64,000 nt of DNA from positions 2,418,001-2,482,000 of the forward strand of contig NZ_CP023275.1 of NCBI RefSeq assembly GCF_002309535.1, written 5' to 3'. The notes beneath the pieces were generated by a model. The model did not search any database, was not told where the DNA came from, and saw only the letters and a list, made by a program, of their open reading frames with translations. Origin of the DNA: Sulfurospirillum diekertiae. GTDB taxonomy: Bacteria; Campylobacterota; Campylobacteria; Campylobacterales; Sulfurospirillaceae. Of this stretch, positions 42,905 through 52,227 are shown one piece after another; position 1 is the first letter of the stretch; every line of letters begins with the position of its first letter. A program made the translations under genes and the position numbers.

Positions 42905-43093
42905 TTATTTTGCATTCATTATTTTTTCAATCCACGCACTTGCTTTTTCTACACTGTCAAATTTTTGACTTTTTGCCACTTGATTTTGACCTTCGTAAAA
43001 ACGAACACGAATACCATCTTGCACCTCATCAATTTTGATGCGTGTAATACGATCGGCATTGAGGTAAACTCTATCGTTTAGTTTAACAAACAT
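42905..43093 (-). CDS. Small hypothetical protein
   Basis: 62 residues: a beta-rich N-terminus (MFVKLNDRVYLNADRITRIKIDEVQDGIRVRFYEGQNQ) and a C-terminal helix (SVEKASAWIEKIMNAK). It resembles short 'LytTR/PH-like beta' or DUF2187-like folds, but I do not recognise it. The ribosome site is AAAGGAG. It is upstream of yedF on the same strand, separated by 81 nt. Confidence 0.7.
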   Translation of the reverse strand: MFVKLNDRVYLNADRITRIKIDEVQDGIRVRFYEGQNQVAKSQKFDSVEKASAWIEKIMNAK

Positions 43094-43215
43094 TGTAAAC
43101 TCCTTTATCTTTATTGGCTTTATTCTAGCACGATTTTGGTAAATTATGAATTTAGGAAATTGTTTTGTGTTATACTTTAGAATGTGAATATTTTTACAAT
43201 GAAAAGGTCACAATT

Positions 43216-43998
43216 ATGGCACATGTATTTTGGATCTTTTTGATAGCTTTAACATCAACATCTATACTCAGTGCAGATGTGCTCTCAACGATTTTTGAAA
43301 CAAAAAAAATACGTGTTTGCATCTGGCCAGAGTATTACGGCATCTCTTATATCAATCCGCGAACACAAGAGCTCACGGGCATTGATATTGATTTAGCAAA
43401 AGAGTTTGCCAAAGATTTGGGTGTCAGTGTAGAGTTTAAATCCAGCTCATTTGCGACACTCATTCAAGATATTAACACACATTATTGCGATATAGCTATG
43501 TTTGCCATTGGCCATACGGAAGAGCGAAAAAAATACCTTACCCTTACAACACCTCATCTTGCAAGTGATGTCTATGCGATTGCCGCCAAAAGTAATCGCC
43601 GTATTCAAACATGGGACGACATCGATAAAGAAGGTGTTGTCGTTGCGGTTGCCAAGGGAACGTATCATGTGAAACTCATGCAAGATTACCTTAAAAATGC
43701 CAAACTGCTGATTGTCGATTCTCTTCATGCAAGAGAACAAGAGGTTGAAGCAGGACGTGCTGATGTTTTTATGAGTGACTACCCTTTTGGTATTTATATG
43801 CTTGAGGAACAAGAGTGGGCAAAGCTAATCAAACCGACTAAACCATTTCACATCACCCCTTATGGTTGGGCAATGGCACAAAATGAGCCTTCCTTTGAGC
43901 AAAGAGTTGAAGCCTTTATTAAGGCTATCAAACAGGATGGCAGGCTGTTAAGTGCTTCAAAGCGCCACCATTTAGAACCTATTGTTGTGTCCGAGTAA
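43216..43998 (+). CDS. Periplasmic solute-binding protein, family 3 (possibly a sensor partner)
   Basis: 260 residues from the ATG at 43216 with AAAGGT upstream; the longer frame has no signal peptide. The signal peptide is about residues 1-20 (ILSA). SBP_bac_3 motifs are VCIWPEYYGISYINPRTQELTGIDIDLAKEFAKDLG and CDIAMFAIGHTEERKKYLTLTTPH. No permease or ATPase is adjacent. The next gene, 4 nt downstream, is a membrane GGDEF protein, which suggests ligand sensing. Confidence 0.87.
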   Translation: MAHVFWIFLIALTSTSILSADVLSTIFETKKIRVCIWPEYYGISYINPRTQELTGIDIDLAKEFAKDLGVSVEFKSSSFATLIQDINTHYCDIAMFAIGHTEERKKYLTLTTPHLASDVYAIAAKSNRRIQTWDDIDKEGVVVAVAKGTYHVKLMQDYLKNAKLLIVDSLHAREQEVEAGRADVFMSDYPFGIYMLEEQEWAKLIKPTKPFHITPYGWAMAQNEPSFEQRVEAFIKAIKQDGRLLSASKRHHLEPIVVSE

Positions 43999-44002
43999 TT
44001 CG

Positions 44003-46249
44003 ATGAAGCAGTTTTTATTAGAGGAGAGAAATGTCACTCGGTATATTATCGCAGCGATTGTCATTTTTGCGATGATTATTGGGTTTATCATTATGGCACT
44101 CTCTAGTTTACGCCAAGAAGCCATCCAAACACATCGTCATATTGCCAATCTTCATGCCTACACAATTGAAGAACATTTTTCTCAAATCCTTCAACATGCG
44201 AGTATAACAATAGATCGTATCCCACTTTTAAGTAATGAATCAATTTCCGAGGTTGCTCTTGCCCCTGTTTTTACTGAACTTTTGCATAATGCTCCCTATT
44301 TACGCTCACTCTCTCTTTTAAATGACGAAGGTGTTATCGTAGCAAGTTCTCATGAACTTAATATTGGCAAGAAAGTATCCATAGACAATTTTTTGCCTAT
44401 TCCTTTTGGAGAAACACCCTTACTACGCATCGGTGTTCCATGGTCTGGAAGAGATTTTGATAATGCCCATTCGAGTAGTATTGAAAAACCTATACCTTCT
44501 TCAGAAATAACCTTTTTACCCCTACTCAAAAAAGTTTTTTTCGAAGACACGCTGTATTACGTTATCGCTAACATCAATATTGATTATCTTACCAATCGCT
44601 ATACAAATACCCTACCCACAGATCAAGGCACTGTCTCTTTGTGGAGACTAGATGGCACTCTTTTAGTCTCAACCAATCCACAATTTTACCTTGGATCTTC
44701 ACACTACAACATGAACCATCTGCAACACGTCAACGAGGACTTTTTTACCCATCTACAAAAGGAAACCCATACTCTTTTAGATGTTTTTCGTCTCGCCAAA
44801 GTTTTTCCTTTTATTGTAGAAATTCAAACGAATGAAGCCAATACCCTTGGTTATTGGGATAAAGAACGTCAAAAGATACTAAGTATCATCACGCTTCTCA
44901 TTACCCTTACAGGGGTACTGACATTGGCATTGATTGTGCGTTATTACAATGAAAACAGCCGCCAAAGAGAACAACTCTCCTATGAAAAACAATTCCGCAT
45001 TGCTATGGAAGCAACACAAACAGGTCTTTGGACATGGAATTTAAAGACAAATCAAGTCACGTGGGATCCACAATGTTTTTTACTCCTTGGCTATCAGCCC
45101 AACTCTTTTGAAACGCCATGGGATAAAATCTATGAATTAACCTATCCTGATGATGCGAATGATATGCTATCTTCGATTCAAGATCAGATTCTTGCCCAAT
45201 CAATCTTTTTGATTGAACGCCGAATGAAAGCGGCTTCTGGTGAGTGGGTCTGGATACAAGTAAGAGGTAAAGTCATTGAATTTTCAGAGCTAAATGAACC
45301 TTTACTGCTTACAGGTGTTTACATCAACATTGATACGCAGAAGAAAGTTGAGCAACTCCATCTTTCAGCCGTTGCGTTTGAAACGCAAGAGGCTATTCTT
45401 ATCACCGATGTTCATGAAAAGATTTTAAAAGTCAATGAAGCTTTTACACGCATTACAGGCTATAGCGACAATGAGATCCTTGGAGAAACACCCCGAATTC
45501 TTCATTCAGGCTATCACGATAAAGCTTTTTATCAAGTGATGTGGAAAGCATTACTTGAAGAAGGTTTTTGGCAAGGTGAACTTTGGAATAAGCGAAAAAA
45601 TGGCGAAATTTATGCAGAATTTATTACCATTACCGCTATTCGCAATGATCAAGGTACCATCACCCACTTTATCGCCAATTTTAACGATATAACCACCAAT
45701 AAAGTAGAACAACTGAAAATTCAAGAACTGGCTTACTATGATCCTCTAACCCGTCTGGCAAACCGTCGCTTGCTAGAAGAATCTTTGCACAAAACCTTAA
45801 AACACTGTCTTTATGAGAACCATTTGGGAGCATTGCTTTTTATTGATTTGGATTATTTCAAAGAGCTCAATGATACCTTTGGGCACGATGCAGGAGATAT
45901 GCTTCTGATTCAAACGGCAGCACGCCTTAAAGAGACAATCCGAGAGAGTGATCTTGTAGCACGCCTTGGCGGTGATGAGTTTATTGTCTTACTCAAAGAT
46001 ATTGGTAAACAACACGGTAGCGCTAATCATCTGACAGAAAATATTGCCCATAAAATTCTCTCACTTTTATGTCAGCCTTATGCTCTGGCCCATGGAAATT
46101 ATCAACTGGGAGCAAGTATTGGATGTACTATTTTTGGAAATGATCCTAAAAAAGACAGTACTATGCTTCTCAAAGAGGCTGATCTTGCCATGTACCAAGC
46201 TAAAGAAAAAGGGCGCAATCAGGTTTGCTTTTATGAGACCTCTTCTTAA
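44003..46249 (+). CDS. Membrane diguanylate cyclase with PAS domains
   Basis: 748 residues from the ATG at 44003; the TTG seven codons earlier is less likely. The first membrane helix is about 14-36. A periplasmic dCache-like domain (about 40-300) follows, then a second helix near 300-322. PAS/PAC units lie about 335-455 and 460-575. A GGDEF domain (about 590-745) has the intact active site ARLGGDEFIVLL near residue 655. It makes cyclic di-GMP in response to a periplasmic signal. No EAL domain is present. Confidence 0.92.
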   Translation: MKQFLLEERNVTRYIIAAIVIFAMIIGFIIMALSSLRQEAIQTHRHIANLHAYTIEEHFSQILQHASITIDRIPLLSNESISEVALAPVFTELLHNAPYLRSLSLLNDEGVIVASSHELNIGKKVSIDNFLPIPFGETPLLRIGVPWSGRDFDNAHSSSIEKPIPSSEITFLPLLKKVFFEDTLYYVIANINIDYLTNRYTNTLPTDQGTVSLWRLDGTLLVSTNPQFYLGSSHYNMNHLQHVNEDFFTHLQKETHTLLDVFRLAKVFPFIVEIQTNEANTLGYWDKERQKILSIITLLITLTGVLTLALIVRYYNENSRQREQLSYEKQFRIAMEATQTGLWTWNLKTNQVTWDPQCFLLLGYQPNSFETPWDKIYELTYPDDANDMLSSIQDQILAQSIFLIERRMKAASGEWVWIQVRGKVIEFSELNEPLLLTGVYINIDTQKKVEQLHLSAVAFETQEAILITDVHEKILKVNEAFTRITGYSDNEILGETPRILHSGYHDKAFYQVMWKALLEEGFWQGELWNKRKNGEIYAEFITITAIRNDQGTITHFIANFNDITTNKVEQLKIQELAYYDPLTRLANRRLLEESLHKTLKHCLYENHLGALLFIDLDYFKELNDTFGHDAGDMLLIQTAARLKETIRESDLVARLGGDEFIVLLKDIGKQHGSANHLTENIAHKILSLLCQPYALAHGNYQLGASIGCTIFGNDPKKDSTMLLKEADLAMYQAKEKGRNQVCFYETSS

Positions 46250-46274
46250 CCATATTTTTTAACGCTTCAATAAG

Positions 46275-46303
46275 TTTGCATATGCAATAATTGCATATGC
46301 AAA
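46275..46303. promoter_or_regulatory. Candidate MarR operator (29-nt near-perfect palindrome)
   Basis: TTTGCATATGCAA (46275-46287), TAA, TTGCATATGCAAA (46291-46303): two palindromic half-elements that together are mirror-symmetric. It lies 16 nt before the marR ATG, the usual place for an autoregulatory MarR site. Confidence 0.75.
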
Positions 46304-46318
46304 TATTTGGAGTATCTT

Positions 46319-46732
46319 ATGAAAGAAACACTCAACAATACGGTTGGCTTTAGAGTTGCACGCGCCGCCAACCATATTAACCAAACCATCAATACCCTTT
46401 TAAGTGAATATGGCATTGCACCTGAACAGAGGATTTTACTTGAAATTCTTACCTCATGTGAAAAAGTTAACCAAACAACATTAGCAACACTTTTAAATAA
46501 AAGTAACACAACCATCAGCCGAACGCTGGATTCACTGGAAAAAAAAGAGTTGATTGTTAAAAAATCGGTTGAAGGCGATAAGCGTGCCAATGTCATTGCT
46601 GTAACGCCACAAGGTCAAGCACTTTTAGAAAAAACGGAAGCCTGTGTAATGGCATTTCGAAATACTTTAGCCCAAAAGCTGACTGATGAAGAGCGAAAAA
46701 CACTCTTCATGCTTCTTGAAAAACTCTCTTAA
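46319..46732 (+). CDS. MarR-family transcriptional regulator
   Basis: 137 residues from the ATG at 46319 with GGAG upstream. The winged helix (about 35-105) has the recognition region NQTTLATLLNKSNTTISRTLDSLEKKELIVKKSVEGDKRANVIAVTPQG. The terminal helices form the dimer interface. It is followed by an MFS exporter gene after 8 nt, so it probably represses the pair through the palindrome upstream. The ligand is unknown. Confidence 0.94.
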   Translation: MKETLNNTVGFRVARAANHINQTINTLLSEYGIAPEQRILLEILTSCEKVNQTTLATLLNKSNTTISRTLDSLEKKELIVKKSVEGDKRANVIAVTPQGQALLEKTEACVMAFRNTLAQKLTDEERKTLFMLLEKLS

Positions 46733-46740
46733 GGCCTTTT

Positions 46741-47892
46741 ATGAGTCATATACACAGCAATAATCTCGCACAAAAAGTCACTGTTTTTGCAACTTTTCTC
46801 GCATTTATGGGCATGGGTGTGGTTGATCCCATCCTTCCTGACATCGCACACCATCTTGGGGCAACCAGCTGGCAAGTCGAACTTCTGTTTACAACGTACA
46901 TTTTTATGATGGCACTGATTATGATTCCTGCGGGAATGCTTGCCAGTAAATTGGGGGACAAACGCGTCATGGCTTTGGGACTTGCCATTGTCGCAATTTC
47001 TGCCCTTTTGTGCGCAACGGCGCAAAATATCTCAATGTTAGCGCTTTTTCGAGCTGGCTGGGGATACGGTAATGCTCACTTTTTTGCAACCGCGCTCATT
47101 CTTTTAATTGCACTCTCCAGCGATCACCACAAAGCCATTGGTTTGTTTGAAGGTTCCATCGGATTTGGTATCGCAGCAGGTCCTCTTTTGGGAGGCTTTG
47201 TTGGTCAATACTCCTGGCGCTACCCTTTTTTAGTCACGGGTGCTTTAACCGTTGTCGCTTTTTTATTAGTGGTTATTTTTGTTAAAAATCCCAAAGAGAA
47301 AAAATCTCATAAACCCGCTGGCATCCAAGAGCTTAAAGCCTTATTTCACGATGCAAAATTCGTCAAAATTTCATTAGCAGCGATGCTCTATTACTATGGT
47401 TTTTTTGTGGTACTTGCGTATTCGCCCTTGGTGATTCAGATGACGCCTATTGAGATTGGACTCCTCTTTTTTGGATGGGGATTTGCACTGGCACTTGGTT
47501 CGGTGGTGCTGAGTACACAGCTTGAACGAAAGTGGAAAGCCAAAGAGATCATTCCTGTTGTTTTGGCTCTTTTTGCCATAGTTTTGATAGCAATGATGTC
47601 CGTGAGTTCGCTAACGTTCATGGCAATTTTCATCATTTTAAGCGGTTTACTTTCAGGAATCAATAACTCTTTACTCACGACATACGTTATGGAATCGCAC
47701 TTTGAGCGCAATATTATCTCAGGTGGTTATAATTTTTTACGCTGGATGGGTGCGGCTATCGCGCCCATTGCATCAGGGTTTATCGGCGAAACAGTGGGGC
47801 TTAAAATTCCTTATCTTGTCGCTGCCTGTTTATCGCTTATGGCATTAGCGCTTATTGTTCACACCAATAAAAAATACCCAAAAGCACACTAA
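46741..47892 (+). CDS. MFS drug-efflux-like transporter
   Basis: 383 residues, about twelve membrane helices. Helix 2-3 loop GMLASKLGDKRVMALG matches the MFS motif A. Motif C-like GFGIAAGPLLGGFVG lies in helix 5, as in drug/H+ antiporters of the 12-TMS group (DHA1). It is in an operon with the MarR regulator, which supports an efflux role. The substrate is unknown. Confidence 0.92.
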   Translation: MSHIHSNNLAQKVTVFATFLAFMGMGVVDPILPDIAHHLGATSWQVELLFTTYIFMMALIMIPAGMLASKLGDKRVMALGLAIVAISALLCATAQNISMLALFRAGWGYGNAHFFATALILLIALSSDHHKAIGLFEGSIGFGIAAGPLLGGFVGQYSWRYPFLVTGALTVVAFLLVVIFVKNPKEKKSHKPAGIQELKALFHDAKFVKISLAAMLYYYGFFVVLAYSPLVIQMTPIEIGLLFFGWGFALALGSVVLSTQLERKWKAKEIIPVVLALFAIVLIAMMSVSSLTFMAIFIILSGLLSGINNSLLTTYVMESHFERNIISGGYNFLRWMGAAIAPIASGFIGETVGLKIPYLVAACLSLMALALIVHTNKKYPKAH

Positions 47893-48029
47893 TCGTACAT
47901 GTGCCATTGTGTGATATTGATATGAATAAGCAAGGGTAATTTTCATCAAAAAAGCGGATCAAAAATTGCTTTTCGTTGGTAGGTTCTTGCTTCTGCAGGA
48001 GTTTTCATGCATCCAAAAGGAAATGCACT

Positions 48030-48653
48030 ATGAAAGTCTATGGAATCGTGTTAGCATGTATCACAACCACTTTGTTAGCGGATCTTGCCTATTTTGATCG
48101 TGATGTCAATAGTACACAACTGGAACAATGCAAAGCCTTTTTCACAAAAGAGAAAGATATTAAAACGATTCATCTGCTCAATGCTCAAACGCTAGAGTTT
48201 AAAGATGAATATCTGGGCGATGACCCTGAGTACAAAACACTCCTCTACACGCTCAAAGGCTGTTTTTTCAAAGAGAAATATCTTATCTACAGTGATTTTA
48301 TGCCCGATAGCGAAGCCTATTATGCCCTTGATTTACGCGATGGTAAGGGAATAAGACTCGATGGAATGCCGTATCTTAACCCTACTCAAAACTATTTTGC
48401 AACCGAAGCAGAAGAGTCCCACCGCATCACTGTTTACACCTTTAAAGAAGATCGCATTGTTAAAGTTTTCACCCATAAATTTCATGCGCAGTGTGTTACT
48501 CAGCACACGGCATGGTTAGATGATCATTCACTCCGTTTTGAACTTGAATGTGATGGACTCTTTGATGAAGATACCAATACAACCAAAGAAAACACCATAG
48601 AGACATTCAAACTGATCCAAAAAGATTCAAAATGGGAGATCATACAACCCTAA
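48030..48653 (+). CDS. Exported hypothetical protein
   Basis: 207 residues from the ATG at 48030 (AAGGAA upstream); the earlier in-frame start lacks a ribosome site. A signal peptide (about 1-17, ending LLA) precedes a beta-rich, acidic body (DEYLGDDPEYKTLLYTLKGCFF..., FNAQCVTQH-like Cys regions). Four cysteines in the mature chain could form disulfides. I do not recognise the family. Confidence 0.75.
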   Translation: MKVYGIVLACITTTLLADLAYFDRDVNSTQLEQCKAFFTKEKDIKTIHLLNAQTLEFKDEYLGDDPEYKTLLYTLKGCFFKEKYLIYSDFMPDSEAYYALDLRDGKGIRLDGMPYLNPTQNYFATEAEESHRITVYTFKEDRIVKVFTHKFHAQCVTQHTAWLDDHSLRFELECDGLFDEDTNTTKENTIETFKLIQKDSKWEIIQP

Positions 48654-48701
48654 GCCTTAGTTCAAAAGGACGCTCATCTCTCACAACAGTATTAAAAACA
48701 C

Positions 48702-49739
48702 TTACGCCTCTTTGGAAGGCACGTTAATTGCCGATTTGGCAAAACTCACATACACATTTTGAGAAGGGTAAAAGTGGTAACGCTTAAAGTATTCAAAGCT
48801 CTCCACACACTCTAAGAGATGATTGCCGATGACAATTTTGAGTGAAATCTCATTGGTTTTGGTGACATGCAACACATCACGTATGATGCCTGTCAAATAG
48901 ACCGTATCATCTTTACATGTAAAAGGTTCAATCGAGACTGAAATATCACGTGGGTTAATCGCCACACCTCGTTTTTCGCCGATACGATAGCTTTTTGGTA
49001 ATGACATACTTTGACTTCCATCAAAGTCAAAAAAGCGCTCATCCCCACTTTCACGCCATTTACCGACGATGAGATTGGTTGTTGAAAAATCCATCAAACG
49101 TCCAAAATGAAGCCCAACTTTACGTGTAGCAATTTCATTGAGCCACAAAAGATCATGACTGGCAATGACAATGGTAGTTCCCCACACTTGATTGGCATGT
49201 AAAATAGCATCGGTAAATTGTGGAACACCGCTGTAATCAAGACTATTGGTTGGTTCATCAAGTAAAAGCATCTTTGGATGAAGGACGAGTCGTGAAGCCA
49301 ATGCCACACGTTGAGTCTCTCCACTGGAAAGTTCATGCCATGCCCTATGTAAAAATTTTTTAGGCAAAAGTCCAACTAACTCTAACGCTTCATTCATTCG
49401 CTCTGGTGCATCTTCAAGGGTTCCTCTGATTTTGAGTCCAAAGAGAAGATTCTCTCGTACACTACGTTTGAGTAGGTAAGGTTCCGGCAATAAAATACCA
49501 ATTTCGCGCTTGAGGGACAAAGGGATGGAACTCGCATCAAAACCACGATAACAAAGCGTGCCACTTTGTGCTGCTTCTAAAAAGGCAAGGTGGCGTAAAA
49601 GCGTACTTTTGCCACTACCATTTGAACCTACGAGTCCTAAAATTTCACCTTCATATACCTGTAATGTTTGAATGTCCAAAACAGGCTTTTCACCATACAA
49701 CGTTCGTAAATTTTTAAGTTCATACATGACCGTATTCAT
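48702..49739 (-). CDS. tupC: Tungstate/molybdate ABC transporter ATP-binding protein
   Basis: 345 residues, about 100 longer than minimal TupC. The ATPase (about 1-235) has Walker A GSNGSGKST, the signature LSSGETQRVALASRL and Walker B MLLLDEPTNSLD. The C-terminal extension (about 255-345) has a beta-rich pattern (KRGVAINPRDISVSIEPF, VYLTGIIRDVLHVTKTNEISLKIVIGNHLLE) that looks like a TOBE/MOP-type oxyanion-binding domain. It overlaps tupB by 4 nt. A full TTTACATGTAAA lies at 48912-48923. Confidence 0.9.
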   Translation of the reverse strand: MNTVMYELKNLRTLYGEKPVLDIQTLQVYEGEILGLVGSNGSGKSTLLRHLAFLEAAQSGTLCYRGFDASSIPLSLKREIGILLPEPYLLKRSVRENLLFGLKIRGTLEDAPERMNEALELVGLLPKKFLHRAWHELSSGETQRVALASRLVLHPKMLLLDEPTNSLDYSGVPQFTDAILHANQVWGTTIVIASHDLLWLNEIATRKVGLHFGRLMDFSTTNLIVGKWRESGDERFFDFDGSQSMSLPKSYRIGEKRGVAINPRDISVSIEPFTCKDDTVYLTGIIRDVLHVTKTNEISLKIVIGNHLLECVESFEYFKRYHFYPSQNVYVSFAKSAINVPSKEA

Positions 49740-50437
49740 ACAACGATTCTCGCGCGTTTTTTCAAAAAGAAGAGCATAAAATTAAGCGAAAAAGCGATGC
49801 TCATCAATACCAATCCAAGTGAAATACCCATGGCAAATTCGCCTTTGTTAGTTTCTAATGAGATCGCCGTGGTAATGGTACGGGTAAACCACTTGATATT
49901 CCCGCCAATCATCATTGCTATGCCCACTTCTGCTACCACACGACCATATGCAGCAACAGCAACGGCGATCAATGCATGACGAAGCTCCCAAACAACGCTT
50001 CGAATCATCTGTGCCATCGTTAATCCAAAGGAGGCAAGTGTGAGGTAAAGTTTTTTCTCCATTCCTTCAACAGCCGTAGCACTCAATGAGACAATAATCG
50101 GCAATGCCAAAAGTGTTTGCCCAATCACAATGCCCGGTAAGGTGTAAAGCAGTTCATAGCTTCCAAATGGTCCACGGTTAGAGATAAACGCGTAAACAAT
50201 CAGACCTACCACTACCGTTGGAATGGCAAGAAGGGTGTCGGAAAGAAGCTTGAAAAATTTTCGCCCAGGAAATTGAAAAAAGCCCAAACAGAACCCTAAT
50301 GGCAACCCAATAACAATGCTAAAAATAATAGAAAGAGTTGAACTTTTTAGCGTCACATCAACCGCCGAGATCGTTTCAGGATCAAGGTTAACAAGTAACC
50401 AAAAAGCTTCTTTTAAGCCCGATAAAATAAAATCCAA
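49736..50437 (-). CDS. tupB: Tungstate ABC transporter permease
   Basis: 233 residues, about five to six membrane helices. The permease signature AAYGRVVAEVGIAMMIGGNIKWFTRTITTAISLETNKGEFAMGISLG is characteristic of TupB. It is divergent from tupA across 85 nt. Confidence 0.92.
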   Translation of the reverse strand: MDFILSGLKEAFWLLVNLDPETISAVDVTLKSSTLSIIFSIVIGLPLGFCLGFFQFPGRKFFKLLSDTLLAIPTVVVGLIVYAFISNRGPFGSYELLYTLPGIVIGQTLLALPIIVSLSATAVEGMEKKLYLTLASFGLTMAQMIRSVVWELRHALIAVAVAAYGRVVAEVGIAMMIGGNIKWFTRTITTAISLETNKGEFAMGISLGLVLMSIAFSLNFMLFFLKKRARIVV

Positions 50438-50522
50438 AATTATCCCTACTTTTACATGTAATTTAAAAAAAGATACGCTACACTACAAACATGCTAAATA
50501 AACATATTCGGAGGATTATTCA
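50438..50522. promoter_or_regulatory. Divergent tupBC/tupA promoter region
   Basis: 85 nt between divergent operons. It contains a TTACATGTAA core (50452-50461) next to the tupB start and GGAGG before tupA. Metal control by the nearby ModE-like protein is expected here by analogy, but no classical ModE box is visible. Confidence 0.4.
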
Positions 50523-51362
50523 ATGTTTTCAGTAAAGAACCGCTTAAAAGGGAAAGTGCTTTTCTCGCTTCTTGCCCTCAGTTCGCTACTCTGTGCGGCT
50601 GACCTTAAAATGGCAACAACCACGAGTACAGGTGACACTGGTCTTTTAGATGTCCTTGTTCCTAAATATAAAGCCGACACAGGTGTTGATCTTAAATGGG
50701 TCGCCGTTGGAACGGGTAACGCTTTAAAACTAGGTGAGAACTGCGATGTTAGTGTACTTTTTGTCCACTCTCCTTCATCTGAAAAAACATACATGGAAAA
50801 AGGATTTGGCGTTGAGCGAACCCCTGTCATGTACAATGACTTTGTTGTTATTGGCACACCTGACATGAAAGCCAAATTTGCGGGTAAAAGTATTTCAGAA
50901 GTGTTCAAAATTATTGAAACGGAAAAGATTAAATTCGTCAGTCGTGGTGATAAATCAGGAACACATGATAAAGAAAAAGGTGTTTGGAAAGATGCTTTAG
51001 GTCATACACCTGAAAAACAACCATGGTATCTTGAAGCGGGGCAAGGCATGATCGCTACGATCAACATCGCAGCAGAACAAAAAGGTGTTACGTTAACAGA
51101 TCGTGGAACTTACATCAAATACGAAGCAAATTATAAAGGTAACCCACCTTTGGTTATCGTTTATGAAGGTGCTGATGCACTTAAAAATTTCTACTCCGTC
51201 ATTGCCGTTAACCCAAAAAGATGTGCCAATACCGACTATAAAGGCGCTCTACAATTTATAGAGTGGGTCACATCTGACAAAATTCAAACAGAAATCGCCA
51301 ACTTTAAACTGATGGATAAACAACTCTTCTATCCAGACTTTAAAACTCGCGCCAAGAACTAA
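50523..51362 (+). CDS. tupA: Tungstate-binding periplasmic protein
   Basis: 279 residues with a signal peptide (about 1-23, ending LLCAA). The mature part begins DLKMATTTSTGDTGLLDVLVPKYKADTGVDLKWVAVGTGNALKLGENCDVSVLFVHSPS. The TTTSTxxxGLL and ALxxGxxxDxxVLxVH motifs mark TupA proteins and bind the oxyanion. It supplies tungstate (or molybdate) for the formate dehydrogenase cofactor. Confidence 0.95.
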   Translation: MFSVKNRLKGKVLFSLLALSSLLCAADLKMATTTSTGDTGLLDVLVPKYKADTGVDLKWVAVGTGNALKLGENCDVSVLFVHSPSSEKTYMEKGFGVERTPVMYNDFVVIGTPDMKAKFAGKSISEVFKIIETEKIKFVSRGDKSGTHDKEKGVWKDALGHTPEKQPWYLEAGQGMIATINIAAEQKGVTLTDRGTYIKYEANYKGNPPLVIVYEGADALKNFYSVIAVNPKRCANTDYKGALQFIEWVTSDKIQTEIANFKLMDKQLFYPDFKTRAKN

Positions 51363-51368
51363 TCGTAA

Positions 51369-51390
51369 GGTTGCCCTTTACAGGGCAACC
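51369..51390 (+). terminator. Hairpin after tupA
   Basis: 9-bp perfect stem GGTTGCCCT/AGGGCAACC with a 4-nt loop, 6 nt after the stop. The T-run is missing, so efficiency is uncertain. Confidence 0.6.
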
Positions 51391-51486
51391 TATATGAACT
51401 TAAAAGAACGCTAAGACTTAACCCTAAATCCTAATACACATGAAATATTACATAATCTTCATAGCACCAAAATAGCTTACTACAAT

Positions 51487-52224
51487 TTAGTCTTCAAACT
51501 CTTTTTTATTCCTCGGCTTTAGAAATAACTCTTTAAAACGTTCATTGGCATAGGTTTCAATCTCCGCTTGAAGCTTTCGGTAATTGTCCATAAATTCACG
51601 TGCTACAGGAGTAAGCGTTGTTCCTGCATCTTCGCCACCCCCTTGCTTGGTTTGAACCATGGTGTCGTTAATATTTTTTTGCAAGATTTTGATGTGTGTC
51701 CATGCTTTTTTATAATTCATACCGATCTTTTCAGAAGCTTTAGAGATAGACCCCTCTTGCTCAATCAGCTCTAAGATTTCTGTTTTACCCTTGCCAAAAA
51801 GCAATTCACCCTCAGCATTTTCGATCCATGTTTTGGTTTTGACATACAAACGTGGACGTGCTTTTTCTTTAAAACATCCTAATTCACAAAATGTTACATC
51901 GTAGTTTTTTTCTTTCAATGTGCCACGAATTTTTTTAAGTCCAATACCAGCTGCCGCAGCGCGTGCAGCTTTACATGTAACACGATTCTTTTCATCTAAC
52001 AGTGGCGTGAGGCGATTCTCTGCCTCTGCGTCGTAGATACCGCCTTCAAGTTTCCCAAACTGTCCTAGTTCACAAGAGTCGATGCGTATATCCATTGCTT
52101 TGGCACATGCACCCACTTCGAGGGTAGAACACTTTAGTTTTGCTGCGATTTTAAAGCCATCGGTGCAGTCTAGTTTGCCTTTTTCATTCAAATATTTTTT
52201 GATCAGTTCTTCCATCTCAGACAT
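51487..52224 (-). CDS. ModE-like winged-helix regulator with duplicated N-terminal domain
   Basis: 245 residues. The C-terminal part (about 145-240) is a ModE-type HTH: GKTEILELIEQEGSISKASEKIGMNYKKAWTHIKILQKN, with GGGEDAGTTLTPVAREFMDNY. The N-terminal part holds two related units of about 50 residues (about 12-60 and 76-125), each with an L-x-EK start, an inner Cys and CELG-F-K at the end. There is no MOP domain. It lies between tupA and fdhD and 3 nt after fdhD, so it probably links Mo/W or formate status to this region. Confidence 0.87.
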   Translation of the reverse strand: MSEMEELIKKYLNEKGKLDCTDGFKIAAKLKCSTLEVGACAKAMDIRIDSCELGQFGKLEGGIYDAEAENRLTPLLDEKNRVTCKAARAAAAGIGLKKIRGTLKEKNYDVTFCELGCFKEKARPRLYVKTKTWIENAEGELLFGKGKTEILELIEQEGSISKASEKIGMNYKKAWTHIKILQKNINDTMVQTKQGGGEDAGTTLTPVAREFMDNYRKLQAEIETYANERFKELFLKPRNKKEFED

Positions 52225-52227
52225 TTT

